A DNA stretch of 64,000 nt. It comes from Streptococcus cristatus AS 1.3089 (GTDB taxonomy: Bacteria > Bacillota > Bacilli > Lactobacillales > Streptococcaceae). The stretch covers positions 1,962,213 to 2,026,212 of the forward strand of contig NC_021175.1 in NCBI RefSeq assembly GCF_000385925.1, given 5' to 3'. This document shows, piece by piece, positions 15,940-25,130 of this stretch (the first letter of the stretch is position 1; every line of letters starts with the position of its first letter). The notes under the pieces are model-generated. The model was not told the DNA's origin. It did no database searches and saw only the letters and a list, made by a program, of their open reading frames with translations. The position numbers and the translations under genes were made by a program.

Positions 15940-17208
15940 TTATTTCCAATTCAGATGCACATGCTCTTTCATTTCCTTATAGGCTGTATCAATCCGATCT
16001 TTGGTCGCCTGATCCAGCTGATTGCGATATTTTCCACCCTCGATGAAATCTTCTAAGATAAGAGTTTGATAAGTGTAAAGCGGGTAACCCTCTGGTGAGT
16101 AAGTTCCCTTTTCCACACGGCTAACCCAGCTTGGATGCGCCTGAGCTGTCTTGATAATGGTCCCCTTGTCCGTCTTTTCAATGGTAACATCCATCAAGAC
16201 ACCACGCTCGGTCCACTCAGCCGTATCCACACCAGCCATGGTTTCAATCCGCTGGTTAGAGATAAAATTCCCCATAGAGTAGATAATCAACTTCTTCTGA
16301 CCATCTTTTTCAAGGACTTCTGAAGGCTGCACCACGTGCGGATGCCCACCAAAAATGATATCTGCTCCCCAGTCCACCATCTTGTGATAGAGCTCGACCT
16401 GCTCCTCATTTGGCTCCAGCTGGTATTCGACCCCTGTCTGCGGCATGACTACTGTAATGTCCGCTTCTTTCTCCGCCTGCTCAATCTCCGCCTTCATCTT
16501 CTCTTCATCAAAGGTAGACAGGTGATGATCAACCTCCTCCTGGCTGAGATTGGACTCCAAGCCATTAAAACCATAGGAGTAAGCCAGAATAGCAATCTTG
16601 ATGCCTTTTACATCTTTGATCAGGATAGGCGATTTATCCCTGTTTTTGTGAGTATAGACACCGACTGGGCTAATTCCGTGATCTTCAAAGGCTTTGGCAG
16701 TCGTAAAGACTCCCTCAAGCCCTGAGTCTAGAATGTGATTATGGGCCAGATCCACTACTTGGTAGCCAGCATCTTTGATGGCGGGCACAACAGCCTCTGG
16801 AGCATTGAAAAGCGGATAGCCTCCCAAAGGATAGTCCGAGCGAATGGTTCCTTCAAAATCCCCCAAGACCAAGTCACCTTGCTGGAGCCAGTCCTTGACA
16901 TAGGTGAAATTTTCCGAAAAATCATAGCTACCATCGGCTTTTTGAGCGCTCATATAAAGCCCATCATGATATAAAAGGTCGCCATTAGCCATAATGCGCA
17001 CCCTTTTCGAGTCATCCTTCTTTCCTGCTACCGAGGAGGACTTGGGAGCATCTTTAGCAACATTCCTACCGCTTCCCTTAGGAATCCCCATGATGCTTTG
17101 GAAGAATAAAATTGCTGCCGCTGATACAAATACCGCTCCCAACAGGGCAAGGATAAAAGCACGGTTACTTCCTGCTGCTTGTCGCTTGATTTCAGATCTT
17201 TTCTCCAT
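15940..17208 (-). CDS. CapA-family (PgsA-like) membrane-anchored metallophosphatase
   Basis: 422 residues from the ATG at 17208, chosen because GGAGG lies 7 bp upstream; an in-frame ATG 15 bp earlier contains that GGAGG. It has one N-terminal TM (about 14-36), a low-complexity linker, then a CapA/calcineurin-like domain. Metal-site motifs are ANGDLLYHDG, GDFEGTI, DLAHNHILDSG and FGGHPHVVQP. Family members are extracytoplasmic; some support polyglutamate synthesis (CapA/PgsA), but no capB/capC partners are here, so a general phosphoesterase role is safer. The C-terminus (DFIEGGKYRNQL...MKEHVHLNWK) is complete. Confidence 0.88.
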   Translation of the reverse strand: MEKRSEIKRQAAGSNRAFILALLGAVFVSAAAILFFQSIMGIPKGSGRNVAKDAPKSSSVAGKKDDSKRVRIMANGDLLYHDGLYMSAQKADGSYDFSENFTYVKDWLQQGDLVLGDFEGTIRSDYPLGGYPLFNAPEAVVPAIKDAGYQVVDLAHNHILDSGLEGVFTTAKAFEDHGISPVGVYTHKNRDKSPILIKDVKGIKIAILAYSYGFNGLESNLSQEEVDHHLSTFDEEKMKAEIEQAEKEADITVVMPQTGVEYQLEPNEEQVELYHKMVDWGADIIFGGHPHVVQPSEVLEKDGQKKLIIYSMGNFISNQRIETMAGVDTAEWTERGVLMDVTIEKTDKGTIIKTAQAHPSWVSRVEKGTYSPEGYPLYTYQTLILEDFIEGGKYRNQLDQATKDRIDTAYKEMKEHVHLNWK

Positions 17209-17269
17209 TTTGCCAACCTCCATATTACTTATATTTTATCATAAATTATCCTCCCAAGGGAATAAAAAA

Positions 17270-17444
17270 GAGTCTGGGACAAAAGTCCTAGCCTCTCAAT
17301 TGTCTTTGGATTGTCGAGCAAGACGCAGTGGTTGAGTGGGCTCTACTAAGCTGATTACATCAGCTTTTACAGCCCTACTCAACTGTGCGGAGGTGGGACG
17401 ACGAAATCGAATTCTAACGAATTACCGATTTCTGCCCCACTCTC
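17270..17444 (+). repeat. 175-bp interspersed stem-loop repeat, copy 4
   Basis: A full copy in the copy-1 orientation, with GAGTCTGGGAC at its left end and CTGCCCCACTCTC at its right end. It lies 6 bp beyond the stop of the 75-residue gene at 17451 and upstream of the CapA-like gene. Read on the minus strand, its last hairpin runs into CTTTTTT, making a good terminator. Confidence 0.95.
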
Positions 17445-17450
17445 TAAATA

Positions 17451-17678
17451 TCAAGTCGAGCTCAGCATCAAGGACTGCAAATACCAGCGATAAGCTGCCC
17501 GATAATGATAGGCATTAAAGAACTTCATCTCCCCGATACCGTAGCGCATCAGATAGTAAATCAGATAACGCAGATGCAGACTTTCCCACTCCATACTAGC
17601 CTTTTGACAATGAGCATACTCAGCCTCAAGCTCCCCATAGTAATCTCTGAATTGATTATATATTTCTTGAATTTCCAT
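17451..17678 (-). CDS. small hypothetical protein (75 aa)
   Basis: I do not recognise this protein. It has 75 residues, is strikingly rich in Tyr (12) plus Trp and His, has no membrane segment or signal peptide, and is probably a compact helical cytosolic protein (MEIQEIYNQFRDYYGELEAE...). The ATG is preceded by TTGGAG 7 bp upstream and an AT-rich promoter-like region (TATAAAAG), so it looks like a real gene. A repeat copy follows 6 bp after its TGA. It is the last gene before the capsule locus, from which it is separated by a ComE-like direct repeat. Confidence 0.6.
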   Translation of the reverse strand: MEIQEIYNQFRDYYGELEAEYAHCQKASMEWESLHLRYLIYYLMRYGIGEMKFFNAYHYRAAYRWYLQSLMLSST

Positions 17679-17796
17679 TATAACTCCAATCTTTTTGCTT
17701 TTATACTAGTTTAACGCAAAAAGGAGAGGATTAGGGGCAAGAATCGTATCCTGTCTCATTTAAGAGCCAAAAGGTAGGGTAGAGCGCTAAAAAATG

Positions 17797-17826
17797 ACAT
17801 TTCAGGGAATATTTATGACATTTGGG
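17797..17826 (+). promoter_or_regulatory. ComE/BlpR-like direct-repeat operator, apparently orphan
   Basis: ACATTTCAG (17797-17805) and ACATTTGGG (17818-17826) are separated by exactly 12 bp. This fits the streptococcal ComE binding pattern (two 9-mers of form aCAnTTcaG, 12-bp spacer). In the usual orientation it would drive plus-strand transcription, but that strand enters the 3' end of wzx in antisense. It is therefore a possible relic of a competence or bacteriocin promoter. The pattern match is seen; binding is inferred. Confidence 0.5.
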
Positions 17827-17851
17827 AGAAATCTGCAACAAACAAAACTAT

Positions 17852-19288
17852 CTACAAATTCTCAATATTATCTGGTAGTGATACGGATATCAATATTTGT
17901 TTTACACTTTTAATATCCTTTAATTTCAGTAATATATACACTATATAAACAATCAAATATGCAAGGAATCCTGTATGTATAGGTAGAAACCAACTAATAG
18001 TAATAAAGAGTAAAGTCATTAGTATCTCAAATCCAATATCTGTAAGAATATCTATACTAATTCGTCTTGATAAACACATTTCAGCTATAATACTACGTAA
18101 CGCTAGTAATACTACTATAGAAAGAACCGTTAAAGTAAGATTTTTCATCCAAAGCGCTGTGAACACTGTTGAAACAAAACTACAGCACATAACAAATAAG
18201 TTTACTAAAAAAATTGTTTTTTCCATTCGCAACGCTTTCAGATATGTATTAATTAGCAAGGCCATTTTCCCCTCATAAACCGACATTGGAAAAATTAAAG
18301 CCATAAAAATAAGTGAATCATTATATACAGGTAGCCAATTATTTAATATCATTCGCAATGGATAGAAAAATAAAAGAATAGCAAAAAGTAATGGCATCAA
18401 AATGTTACGCAGACTTGCATAAATTTTAGGAAGATTGTCCGGATTTGTTCGTTTGAGTAAAGGAAAAATAACTAAACCAACCGCATTTATAAAGGTCATC
18501 ATTAGGTTGGAAATACTGAGTGTTAAAGATACTTTCCCAAATGTTGCTATGTCCCAGATTTTTTGGATTCCCATGCGCACAATACCAATAATAAGCATAC
18601 TCGCAATGTTTGATACCATTAAATTAATTCCAACACTAATATTTAAGAAAACTTCTTTTAAATCTAATTTAAATTTGGAAAAAGGCGATAAAGCAATATC
18701 CCGACAAAGATACAGAGCATAGCCCAATGAAACTATGCGACCAATAAGATCTGCATATACCATTACACGAAAATCTCTTGAACCTAAAACTACAAAGGAG
18801 ATTAATAAAACCAGATATAATAGTCGATCCCCGCTAATAATGTAAGAACTTTCTTTAAGTCTGTTTGTCATTTGTAAAATGTATATAAAAAGAAAACGAA
18901 TGTTAGTAAACAACATAGTTAAGGTTAACAAAGTATAAACAAACTTCAAAGAGGATTCTCTTATAAATATTGGGATTCCTATAAGCAAAAGAGCACCTAG
19001 TAAGGTAAGATACAGCATTAGCAAGATAAACTGAGAAAAAAAAGTATCTTTTTCCAGCTCATTGTAATCTAATCCACCATATCGTAAATATATTCCATCA
19101 ATCCACCCCAGATGTAGGAAGCCTACATAAGATAAATAAAAAAGATACAATTGCCAATAGCCATATTCTTCTACCCCCATCACTTTAGGTAAAATTAGCA
19201 CTACTATAGAAGACACCAACACAGTCAACAAGTTTGAACCAATAACATAAGAAAAGTTTGTTAAAATTGCTTTTATTTTTGTTGGCAT
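17852..19288 (-). CDS. wzx: Wzx-type polysaccharide repeat-unit flippase
   Basis: A 478-residue polytopic protein (about 12-14 hydrophobic segments) of the MATE-like polysaccharide transporter family, which flips lipid-linked repeat units across the membrane. The N-terminal NFSYVIGSNLLTVLVSSIVV and VEEYGYWQLYLFYLSYVGF segments are typical of Wzx. It is the last gene of the capsule locus, with 14 bp to the preceding SDR gene. It is noticeably more A+T-rich than the flanking genes, like the rest of the central capsule genes, consistent with horizontal exchange. Confidence 0.9.
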   Translation of the reverse strand: MPTKIKAILTNFSYVIGSNLLTVLVSSIVVLILPKVMGVEEYGYWQLYLFYLSYVGFLHLGWIDGIYLRYGGLDYNELEKDTFFSQFILLMLYLTLLGALLLIGIPIFIRESSLKFVYTLLTLTMLFTNIRFLFIYILQMTNRLKESSYIISGDRLLYLVLLISFVVLGSRDFRVMVYADLIGRIVSLGYALYLCRDIALSPFSKFKLDLKEVFLNISVGINLMVSNIASMLIIGIVRMGIQKIWDIATFGKVSLTLSISNLMMTFINAVGLVIFPLLKRTNPDNLPKIYASLRNILMPLLFAILLFFYPLRMILNNWLPVYNDSLIFMALIFPMSVYEGKMALLINTYLKALRMEKTIFLVNLFVMCCSFVSTVFTALWMKNLTLTVLSIVVLLALRSIIAEMCLSRRISIDILTDIGFEILMTLLFITISWFLPIHTGFLAYLIVYIVYILLKLKDIKSVKQILISVSLPDNIENL

Positions 19289-19301
19289 TATTTCCTCCAG
19301 A

Positions 19302-20360
19302 TTATAAACATTGTGATTTCATACTACTAATTAATCTCCGATACATGTCTGCGAGGCCAACTTCTGCTTTCCAGCCTAAACTCTCTAACTTAGATGTATC
19401 TAAGCGAATCTTCATCACAGGGTTGTAACCTATCTGTTCTGGATTTTCTACAATATCAAAAATTAATTTTGCCTTGTTCTGCCTATCTAACTCTAGTACC
19501 AACTCTGCCATATTCCTAATAGAAATCGCAGTCGTTTTATTAGCTACATTATAGGCCTCTCCAGATATCCCTTTTAGTAAAATATAAAACAGAGCATTTA
19601 CAGCATCCATTGTATAACAATAACTACGTACGGTTTCCCCTAAGGTTCTGAGAACAATATCTTTACCCTCAATGACAGAGCGTGCAAACTGAGCAAATAC
19701 TCGATTATCTAGATAGGATACTCCTGGTCCAAACGTTTGAGTTAATCTAGCAACACGGATAGGGACTTGATATTGCTTCAAATACGCAACACATAGACAC
19801 TCTGCCATCCTCTTACTTTCAGAATAACTACTACGTACACTCATAGAGTCAAGGTAACCACTATCCGTTTCTAAAATAGTGTCTAAGTCAGGATCTGTAA
19901 TACCATATACTTCTAAAGAAGAGAGATATAGAAATCCCTTTATCGGATGTTTACGTGCAAGTTCCAACATATTTTCCGTGCCAGTCATTGCTGTTCGAAT
20001 TGTATCTACTGGAGTTGTTACAAAAGAAGCTGAGTCAGTCACACTCGCACCATGAATAATATAGTCAATTGGTTCATCAATATTAATTTCAGATAAAATA
20101 TCTGCTTCAAGAAGAACTAAAGAAGAGTTCTCTAAGAGATCGGAAAACTGCTTGTAAGCCTTTTGTATATTTCTAACTACTGCTAAAACTCTTATTTGAA
20201 CATTCTTTTGACGATTTACTTCTAGTAATGTTCGAACAATCTGATTACCGAGTAAACCAGTTGCACCTGTGATTAAAAAGGTTTCTTTATTCAACATCTC
20301 TAAAATAGAACTACTACTTACGAGGTGTTTAATATCTTCATCTATAATACTATTCTTCAT
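19302..20360 (-). CDS. extended SDR oxidoreductase paired with a cytidylyltransferase
   Basis: A 352-residue NAD(P)-dependent extended short-chain dehydrogenase/epimerase. It has the nucleotide-binding GATGLLGNQ (about 32-40), SSLEVYG in the active-site strand, and the catalytic YSESK (Tyr and Lys present). A roughly 20-residue N-terminal extension precedes the Rossmann fold. It is 11 bp from the IspD/TarI-like cytidylyltransferase. This pairing suggests the two act on one activated alditol or sugar (CDP-linked), as in pneumococcal loci that make CDP-arabinitol or NDP-mannitol. The exact product cannot be read from the sequence; a plain epimerase role remains possible. Confidence 0.8.
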   Translation of the reverse strand: MKNSIIDEDIKHLVSSSSILEMLNKETFLITGATGLLGNQIVRTLLEVNRQKNVQIRVLAVVRNIQKAYKQFSDLLENSSLVLLEADILSEINIDEPIDYIIHGASVTDSASFVTTPVDTIRTAMTGTENMLELARKHPIKGFLYLSSLEVYGITDPDLDTILETDSGYLDSMSVRSSYSESKRMAECLCVAYLKQYQVPIRVARLTQTFGPGVSYLDNRVFAQFARSVIEGKDIVLRTLGETVRSYCYTMDAVNALFYILLKGISGEAYNVANKTTAISIRNMAELVLELDRQNKAKLIFDIVENPEQIGYNPVMKIRLDTSKLESLGWKAEVGLADMYRRLISSMKSQCL

Positions 20361-20371
20361 ATTTACCTAAT

Positions 20372-21094
20372 TTATCCAAAAATTTGTTGATTTTCTCTTG
20401 CTTCATAAATTGCTCTAAAAATATAAAAATCAGACGGGGTTGTAATTTTTATATTCTCACTTCCACCCATTACCGTGTGTAATGATAAACCAAAGTGACG
20501 CGCCAAAGTTGCGGAATCTGTCATATCAAACAATCCTTTATCTTGTGCTTTTAGATGCAAATCATAGATTTTATTTAAAGGAAAAGTCTGTGGTGCAACT
20601 GCTGTCTGACAAGAAGTACGATCAATCACGTTTTTAATTATATTTTCATCATCTACTTGGATTACAGTTTCAATTACTGGTTTCACTGTAATAGCAGTTC
20701 CAAAAGTTTTAACTGTTGAAATATTTTTATTAATTAATTCTTGATCAATCAATGGACGCACACCATCATGAATTAGTACATAATCATCCTCTTTTTGATG
20801 TGTTTTTCGCAAGGCTGCTAGCCCATTGAAGATGGACATTTGTCCCGTTTCTCCTCCAGAAACGATATCTTTGACCTTTTTTATATGGAACTTTATCAAC
20901 AAATCTTTCAAATAATCTATCCACCCATCTACACAGACTACAACAATATCTTCAATTTGAGGATTTTTTTCAAAATGCTCCAATGTATGAATAATAATAG
21001 GTTTACCATGCAGTTCTAAAAATTGTTTGGGTAAAGTTTTGGTATTCATACGAGTACCTGTTCCACCAGCGAATATCAAACCTGAAATAGTCAT
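20372..21094 (-). CDS. IspD/TarI-like cytidylyltransferase of the capsule locus
   Basis: A 240-residue nucleotidyltransferase: LIFAGGTGTRM (7-17) forms the CTP-binding loop, LPKQF the conserved Lys, and DGVRPLI plus the C-terminal ITTPSDFYIFR the rest of the IspD fold. Family members include MEP cytidylyltransferase (IspD) and ribitol-5-P cytidylyltransferase (TarI, Bcs1 N-domain). Location inside a Wzx/Wzy locus, next to an SDR and a LicD transferase, favours activation of a polyol phosphate over isoprenoid synthesis. It overlaps neither neighbour but is only 2 bp from wzy. The substrate is inferred. Confidence 0.85.
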   Translation of the reverse strand: MTISGLIFAGGTGTRMNTKTLPKQFLELHGKPIIIHTLEHFEKNPQIEDIVVVCVDGWIDYLKDLLIKFHIKKVKDIVSGGETGQMSIFNGLAALRKTHQKEDDYVLIHDGVRPLIDQELINKNISTVKTFGTAITVKPVIETVIQVDDENIIKNVIDRTSCQTAVAPQTFPLNKIYDLHLKAQDKGLFDMTDSATLARHFGLSLHTVMGGSENIKITTPSDFYIFRAIYEARENQQIFG

Positions 21095-21096
21095 AT

Positions 21097-22383
21097 TTAA
21101 ATCTTCCTTTCTCTGATTTTAAATTTTACTCTACTCATCAACTTAATGAAGGAATAGATAATTAAAGCATAAATAATCCGATTAATATGAGTTGTCAATA
21201 ATGACAGTAAAGTTTCTTGAAAAAATGAAATGACTAACGGATAGGCAAAGAGTGCAAAGATAATGACTTTCACGGGTGTGAACAATTTCCTCTTTATAGA
21301 ATAATAAAAACTACCAAAGAAAAACCCATATAAAAGCTGTATAATTAGGATAGAAAAATAACCAAAATCTTTAATAAAATAATAATAAGTAGTGTAAACA
21401 TTTGTTTTGTCACCATTAAAATTTACAACAGGTAAAAATGGGGTTAAATTATGGTGAGATAATCCTAATGATTTTAAAGTTCCATAAACGGAAATTAACG
21501 TATTCTCCCCAAATATTTGATTTTTCCCATATAAATAAGAATTTTTCAAAAAATAATCAAAGGCTTGGATGGGAGAACCCATATATTTAATAAGATTATC
21601 TAAAAAACCTAGTCTCGATTGATTATCTATACGATTTAAAACAAAAGCACCAACTACTACAAACAATAAAATAAAAACTAAACCGATAGTCAATAATGTT
21701 CTAAATAATTTTTTGCTATAATATATATCATTCCAAGAGTAATATTTTGAATAAAATAGAATATAAAGCACGGCATAGCCTGAAATAAGTCCTAACATTT
21801 CAGTTCTACCAGTCGACAAAAGAGAAATTCCCAAAGCTATCAAGCTTATTAATAATAATTTCCCTCTATAAATAATAGTATCCTTTCCTGAAAAAAGCGA
21901 TTCACAGAAAAAGTAGAAGAAAACAATTCCTACTGAGAAGTTTATTCGTAATAGATTTAAACTTAAACGGCTCATGGAAAAGTCATAATTTGTCGTCATG
22001 TGTCGAGCCAACTCAATGGTTTTAAAAGGACTACTAAGCACTTGTTTACTCTGAGTAGCTAAATAAACCAATTCCATATAAATTGTTTTCACTGCAAATA
22101 TAAAAAATAAAATCACTATAAGAATACAGATGGTATTCACTCGACTACGTGTTAATTTTTTAGAGGGATTAACCTCTGAAATTAATCCTGATGACAGTAA
22201 CACTCCTATTAAAAAACTAGTATTACCAATAAGAATTATAATGATTGTTATTAAAGAAAGATCTTCTCCCCATTTTAAAGAGTAAAGTGCAGTTGAAATA
22301 CTCGCTATCAACCAAACTGCTAAATATATAAATCCTGGGTTAGCATAGTCTTTTTTGGCCATCCTTATTGCAAACATGGTCAA
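21097..22383 (-). CDS. wzy: Wzy-type oligosaccharide repeat-unit polymerase
   Basis: A 428-residue membrane protein with about 10-11 TM helices and a large extracytoplasmic loop (around residues 250-330: VYGTLKSLGLSHHNLTPFLPV). It has no recognisable catalytic motif, as usual for Wzy. Very A+T-rich. Position between licD and the cytidylyltransferase in a locus that also has wzx and wzd/wze supports the polymerase call, which is by elimination and topology. The start at 22383 is the first ATG (MTMFAIRM); an alternative Met at residue 3 or 8 is possible. Confidence 0.8.
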   Translation of the reverse strand: MTMFAIRMAKKDYANPGFIYLAVWLIASISTALYSLKWGEDLSLITIIIILIGNTSFLIGVLLSSGLISEVNPSKKLTRSRVNTICILIVILFFIFAVKTIYMELVYLATQSKQVLSSPFKTIELARHMTTNYDFSMSRLSLNLLRINFSVGIVFFYFFCESLFSGKDTIIYRGKLLLISLIALGISLLSTGRTEMLGLISGYAVLYILFYSKYYSWNDIYYSKKLFRTLLTIGLVFILLFVVVGAFVLNRIDNQSRLGFLDNLIKYMGSPIQAFDYFLKNSYLYGKNQIFGENTLISVYGTLKSLGLSHHNLTPFLPVVNFNGDKTNVYTTYYYFIKDFGYFSILIIQLLYGFFFGSFYYSIKRKLFTPVKVIIFALFAYPLVISFFQETLLSLLTTHINRIIYALIIYSFIKLMSRVKFKIRERKI

Positions 22384-22414
22384 GAAAAGGCTTCCTAAAA
22401 TTAGTAAAAAACCA

Positions 22415-23338
22415 TTATTTTCTCTCTACCAAATCTCTCCAATTATCTTTTAGTCTTACATGACGCTCCATCTGCTCTTTTTTATCAGGAAGTGCCATAT
22501 AATCTCCATAACGATTTGTTAAATAACAATCGGCATCATTCGGTCCGTCAAATTCGAAACCTTCAAATAAGTACTTCTTTGCTGGAAAAAATGTTTCATA
22601 AGCCACTGTCTCTCCTAAATAACCTTTAACCCCATAAGCAATCGTAATTTTCGAGGTCTTCTTATTCGATCGTACTAGCCATTCCATCAACTTATACATA
22701 TTAGAAGGGCCAATAATGTAGGAAGGAAAACCTACAATTCGTCGAATCCAAAGATTTCTTTTGAGTTCCTTAGATTTTTGGGACATATAAGTTAAATGAG
22801 GCGTAAACTTTTTATAACAGCGAGAACTATTATGTGACAAATCCAACATTCGGAAAAGCAAGCCTTTCATATTACGAAGTATGTTATTCTCAGGCACAAA
22901 ATCAATAGGAAGCATATCTAGATAAAGATGATTTTCACGACTAAATCCTTCTCCTAGAACATCAAAGTAACTCAAGGATTTACTTTGTAACTTCATCACT
23001 TTAAAAACATGATCTTTAGTATCTTCTGGAGAAATTAGTTCAAAATATTCATTGTCTACAAAAACTTCTTTCAAACGATTATAATCTTCACGAAACATAA
23101 CCAAATCAATATCATCATCCCAAGGAATAAAACCACCATGTCGCAATGCACCTATAAGGGTACCTGCTACCATGTAGGAAACTAATCCATACTCTTGACA
23201 AACCTTATCAAACTGCCTATACATTCCTAAATAGGCAGCTTGTAACGCCTTTAATTTCTCATCTGAAATTTTTTGATACATTGGATTAAAGCGTTCACTT
23301 AAAGCCAATTCCCATTCAATTTTACTTGTACTTCGCAT
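22415..23338 (-). CDS. licD: LicD-family phosphotransferase
   Basis: A 307-residue LicD/fukutin-type nucleotidyltransferase-fold enzyme. The family signature GFIPWDDDIDLVM (about 73-85) with the metal-binding DDD triad is intact, followed by CxxY/HLYLDMLPIDFVPE. LicD enzymes transfer phosphocholine or polyol phosphates from CDP donors to glycans. With a CTP-using nucleotidyltransferase three genes away, it is the natural candidate for adding a phospho-alditol to the repeat unit. It lies between glycosyltransferase and wzy genes with 4-bp spacing on the upstream side. Confidence 0.88.
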   Translation of the reverse strand: MRSTSKIEWELALSERFNPMYQKISDEKLKALQAAYLGMYRQFDKVCQEYGLVSYMVAGTLIGALRHGGFIPWDDDIDLVMFREDYNRLKEVFVDNEYFELISPEDTKDHVFKVMKLQSKSLSYFDVLGEGFSRENHLYLDMLPIDFVPENNILRNMKGLLFRMLDLSHNSSRCYKKFTPHLTYMSQKSKELKRNLWIRRIVGFPSYIIGPSNMYKLMEWLVRSNKKTSKITIAYGVKGYLGETVAYETFFPAKKYLFEGFEFDGPNDADCYLTNRYGDYMALPDKKEQMERHVRLKDNWRDLVERK

Positions 23339-23342
23339 TTAT

Positions 23343-24299
23343 TTACCTTTTAATTATTTTTAACAACCACATTGCCCACCTATTCAAAGAAAAAGCATAC
23401 ACAATATCACTGACTAAGTCCTTTTCTCCTGCATACAAATGTTTATTCTTTAGCAAATACCACATAACAGATGGTTTTCTACACTGTAAAAATTTAATCC
23501 GCCATTGCGTCAGCTGTATAGCCTCATTTACTATATCTTCCTGATCTTGCCTCTTTAGTTTTAGAACTATTCGTTTAACAGATTGATAACGTGCTAACAC
23601 TTTCTCCAAATAGTCGATTCTAGACTGACGAGTTTTATTAAAGCTTTTGCTATCTATTGATTGTGTTACATTGCTAAAATGAATTCTGTGCTGATCTAAA
23701 ATTTTGTCCACTGCGATGACTTGCCCATATAGGGGAGCTAACATCCCAAATAGAACATCATGATAGTCAAATCCAGGAAGTTCTTGATAAGATTTATCTA
23801 AGATATCTTTCAAGACTTCCCCCCTAAAAGCTGTCTGGTAGCCTGAAGGCCATTTTTTCAAGAGAAAGCCCAGCTCTTTAACCTGACTATGACCACATAA
23901 TGAAGGCCTCTCAATTACTTTATTATATTGGTCAATGATTTCTGATTGGTTGTAAGCCATAGCTACGCTAGGATCTAGCAAGTACGGAGATAGCGTCGAG
24001 ACTTTATCTGGAAGCCAAATATCATCTTGATCAGAAAAAAAGACGAGCCCCTCCTGAACCTGAGTGACTAGATGTAAAAAAGTATTAAAATGTCCAAGAT
24101 TCTCTTCATTTTGACTAACTTGCCAAGTTGATAGCTCATATTTATTAATATAATGCTGAATAAATTCATAGGTACCATCTGAAGAAGCATCATCACAGAT
24201 AATCACTGCATCTGGTGCCAAATACTGAAGCCGAATAGAATCTAATTGTTGTTCAATAAACTTCCTTCCGTTATAAGTTGCCATTAAAATACTAATCAT
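23343..24299 (-). CDS. family 2 glycosyltransferase (rhamnosyltransferase-like)
   Basis: A 318-residue GT-A enzyme: MISILMATYNGRKFIEQQLDSI N-terminus (cut here), CDDASSDGTYE, and the metal-binding region FFSDQDDIWLPDK, which is typical of rhamnosyltransferase-like GT2 proteins of capsule and rhamnan loci. The C-terminal helical region is basic. It is cytosolic or membrane-associated, adding one sugar of the lipid-linked repeat unit. It is 4 bp from both neighbours. The donor and linkage are unknown. Confidence 0.85.
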   Translation of the reverse strand: MISILMATYNGRKFIEQQLDSIRLQYLAPDAVIICDDASSDGTYEFIQHYINKYELSTWQVSQNEENLGHFNTFLHLVTQVQEGLVFFSDQDDIWLPDKVSTLSPYLLDPSVAMAYNQSEIIDQYNKVIERPSLCGHSQVKELGFLLKKWPSGYQTAFRGEVLKDILDKSYQELPGFDYHDVLFGMLAPLYGQVIAVDKILDQHRIHFSNVTQSIDSKSFNKTRQSRIDYLEKVLARYQSVKRIVLKLKRQDQEDIVNEAIQLTQWRIKFLQCRKPSVMWYLLKNKHLYAGEKDLVSDIVYAFSLNRWAMWLLKIIKR

Positions 24300-24302
24300 G
24301 TT

Positions 24303-25124
24303 TTACTTCCTTAATACTTTTTTATAAACTCTCTTTTTCAGGCTCAGGGGCATATAAACAAAAGCACTAATTAATAGTAGATTTTTTAACCATTCTTTTA
24401 TATTAATCATTCTTTCCTTCAGCATAAAGTCATTGACCACTTTCCAGCTAGTAATTTGAGCTGGTTGGCTTCTCCGCACATGCATGCCATTCCCAATACG
24501 CGCATAAACCAATGATTGGCTAAGATTTGCAAATCGGCAACCTTGCGCAGCCATACGTACCCATAAATAGTAGTCTTCAACCAGTGGAAGTGGTTGATAA
24601 CTACCAGCTTTTTGTACAGAAGATTTTTTAAAAAAGATTGTCATGTGACAAAATGGATTACGAGTCTTCATGTATGACAATATATCCTCATTAGTTAATG
24701 GCATTCTTTTTTCCGAAGCAACATCTTCTATTTCCGAATATATTTCCGTAACAGCGCTTCCTAAAACATCTATATCAGGATGCTTTTTGAGATAAGCTAT
24801 TTGTTCTTCAAATCTATTTGGTTTGGCAATATCATCTGTATCCATTCGAGCAACCCAGTCATAGGTGCAATATTCTAAACCTTCTTTAAGTGCAATTCCC
24901 AAGCCTTGATTTGTCTCAAGAGTAACTATTTTAATTTTTGAAAAAAGGCTTTGATAACGTTCAATCACACTTTCTAACTCATCTGTCAGAGGACCATCTT
25001 TTACTAAAATTAACTCATCAGGTCTACAAGTTTGGTTAACTAAGATGCTCTCTAAACTGTCTGATAAGTAGCCTGGTTCTTCTTTTCTATATACTGACAT
25101 TAAAACTGAAAACTTTATCATCAT
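24303..25124 (-). CDS. family 2 glycosyltransferase (AmsE-like)
   Basis: A 273-residue GT2: FSVLMSVYRKEEPGYLSDSL start, LILVKDGPLTDEL, and the DxD-type motif ARMDTDDIAKPNRF (about 91-104), then NPFCHMTIFFKKS. The arrangement matches AmsE/WaaE-like capsule glycosyltransferases. The C-terminus has a hydrophobic stretch (about 246-262) before a basic tail, suggesting monotopic membrane association. It is 6 bp from the adjacent SDR gene. It adds a sugar to the growing repeat unit; specificity is unknown. Confidence 0.85.
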   Translation of the reverse strand: MMIKFSVLMSVYRKEEPGYLSDSLESILVNQTCRPDELILVKDGPLTDELESVIERYQSLFSKIKIVTLETNQGLGIALKEGLEYCTYDWVARMDTDDIAKPNRFEEQIAYLKKHPDIDVLGSAVTEIYSEIEDVASEKRMPLTNEDILSYMKTRNPFCHMTIFFKKSSVQKAGSYQPLPLVEDYYLWVRMAAQGCRFANLSQSLVYARIGNGMHVRRSQPAQITSWKVVNDFMLKERMINIKEWLKNLLLISAFVYMPLSLKKRVYKKVLRK

Positions 25125-25130
25125 TATCTC

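Noticed and set aside
15940..17208. Poly-gamma-glutamate capsule synthesis
   Set aside because: Only a CapA-like domain is present; no capB/capC (pgsB/pgsC) homologues are nearby.
24231..24238. CCGAATAG resembling a CIN box
   Set aside because: Lies inside the coding region of a glycosyltransferase on the antisense strand with no gene behind it.
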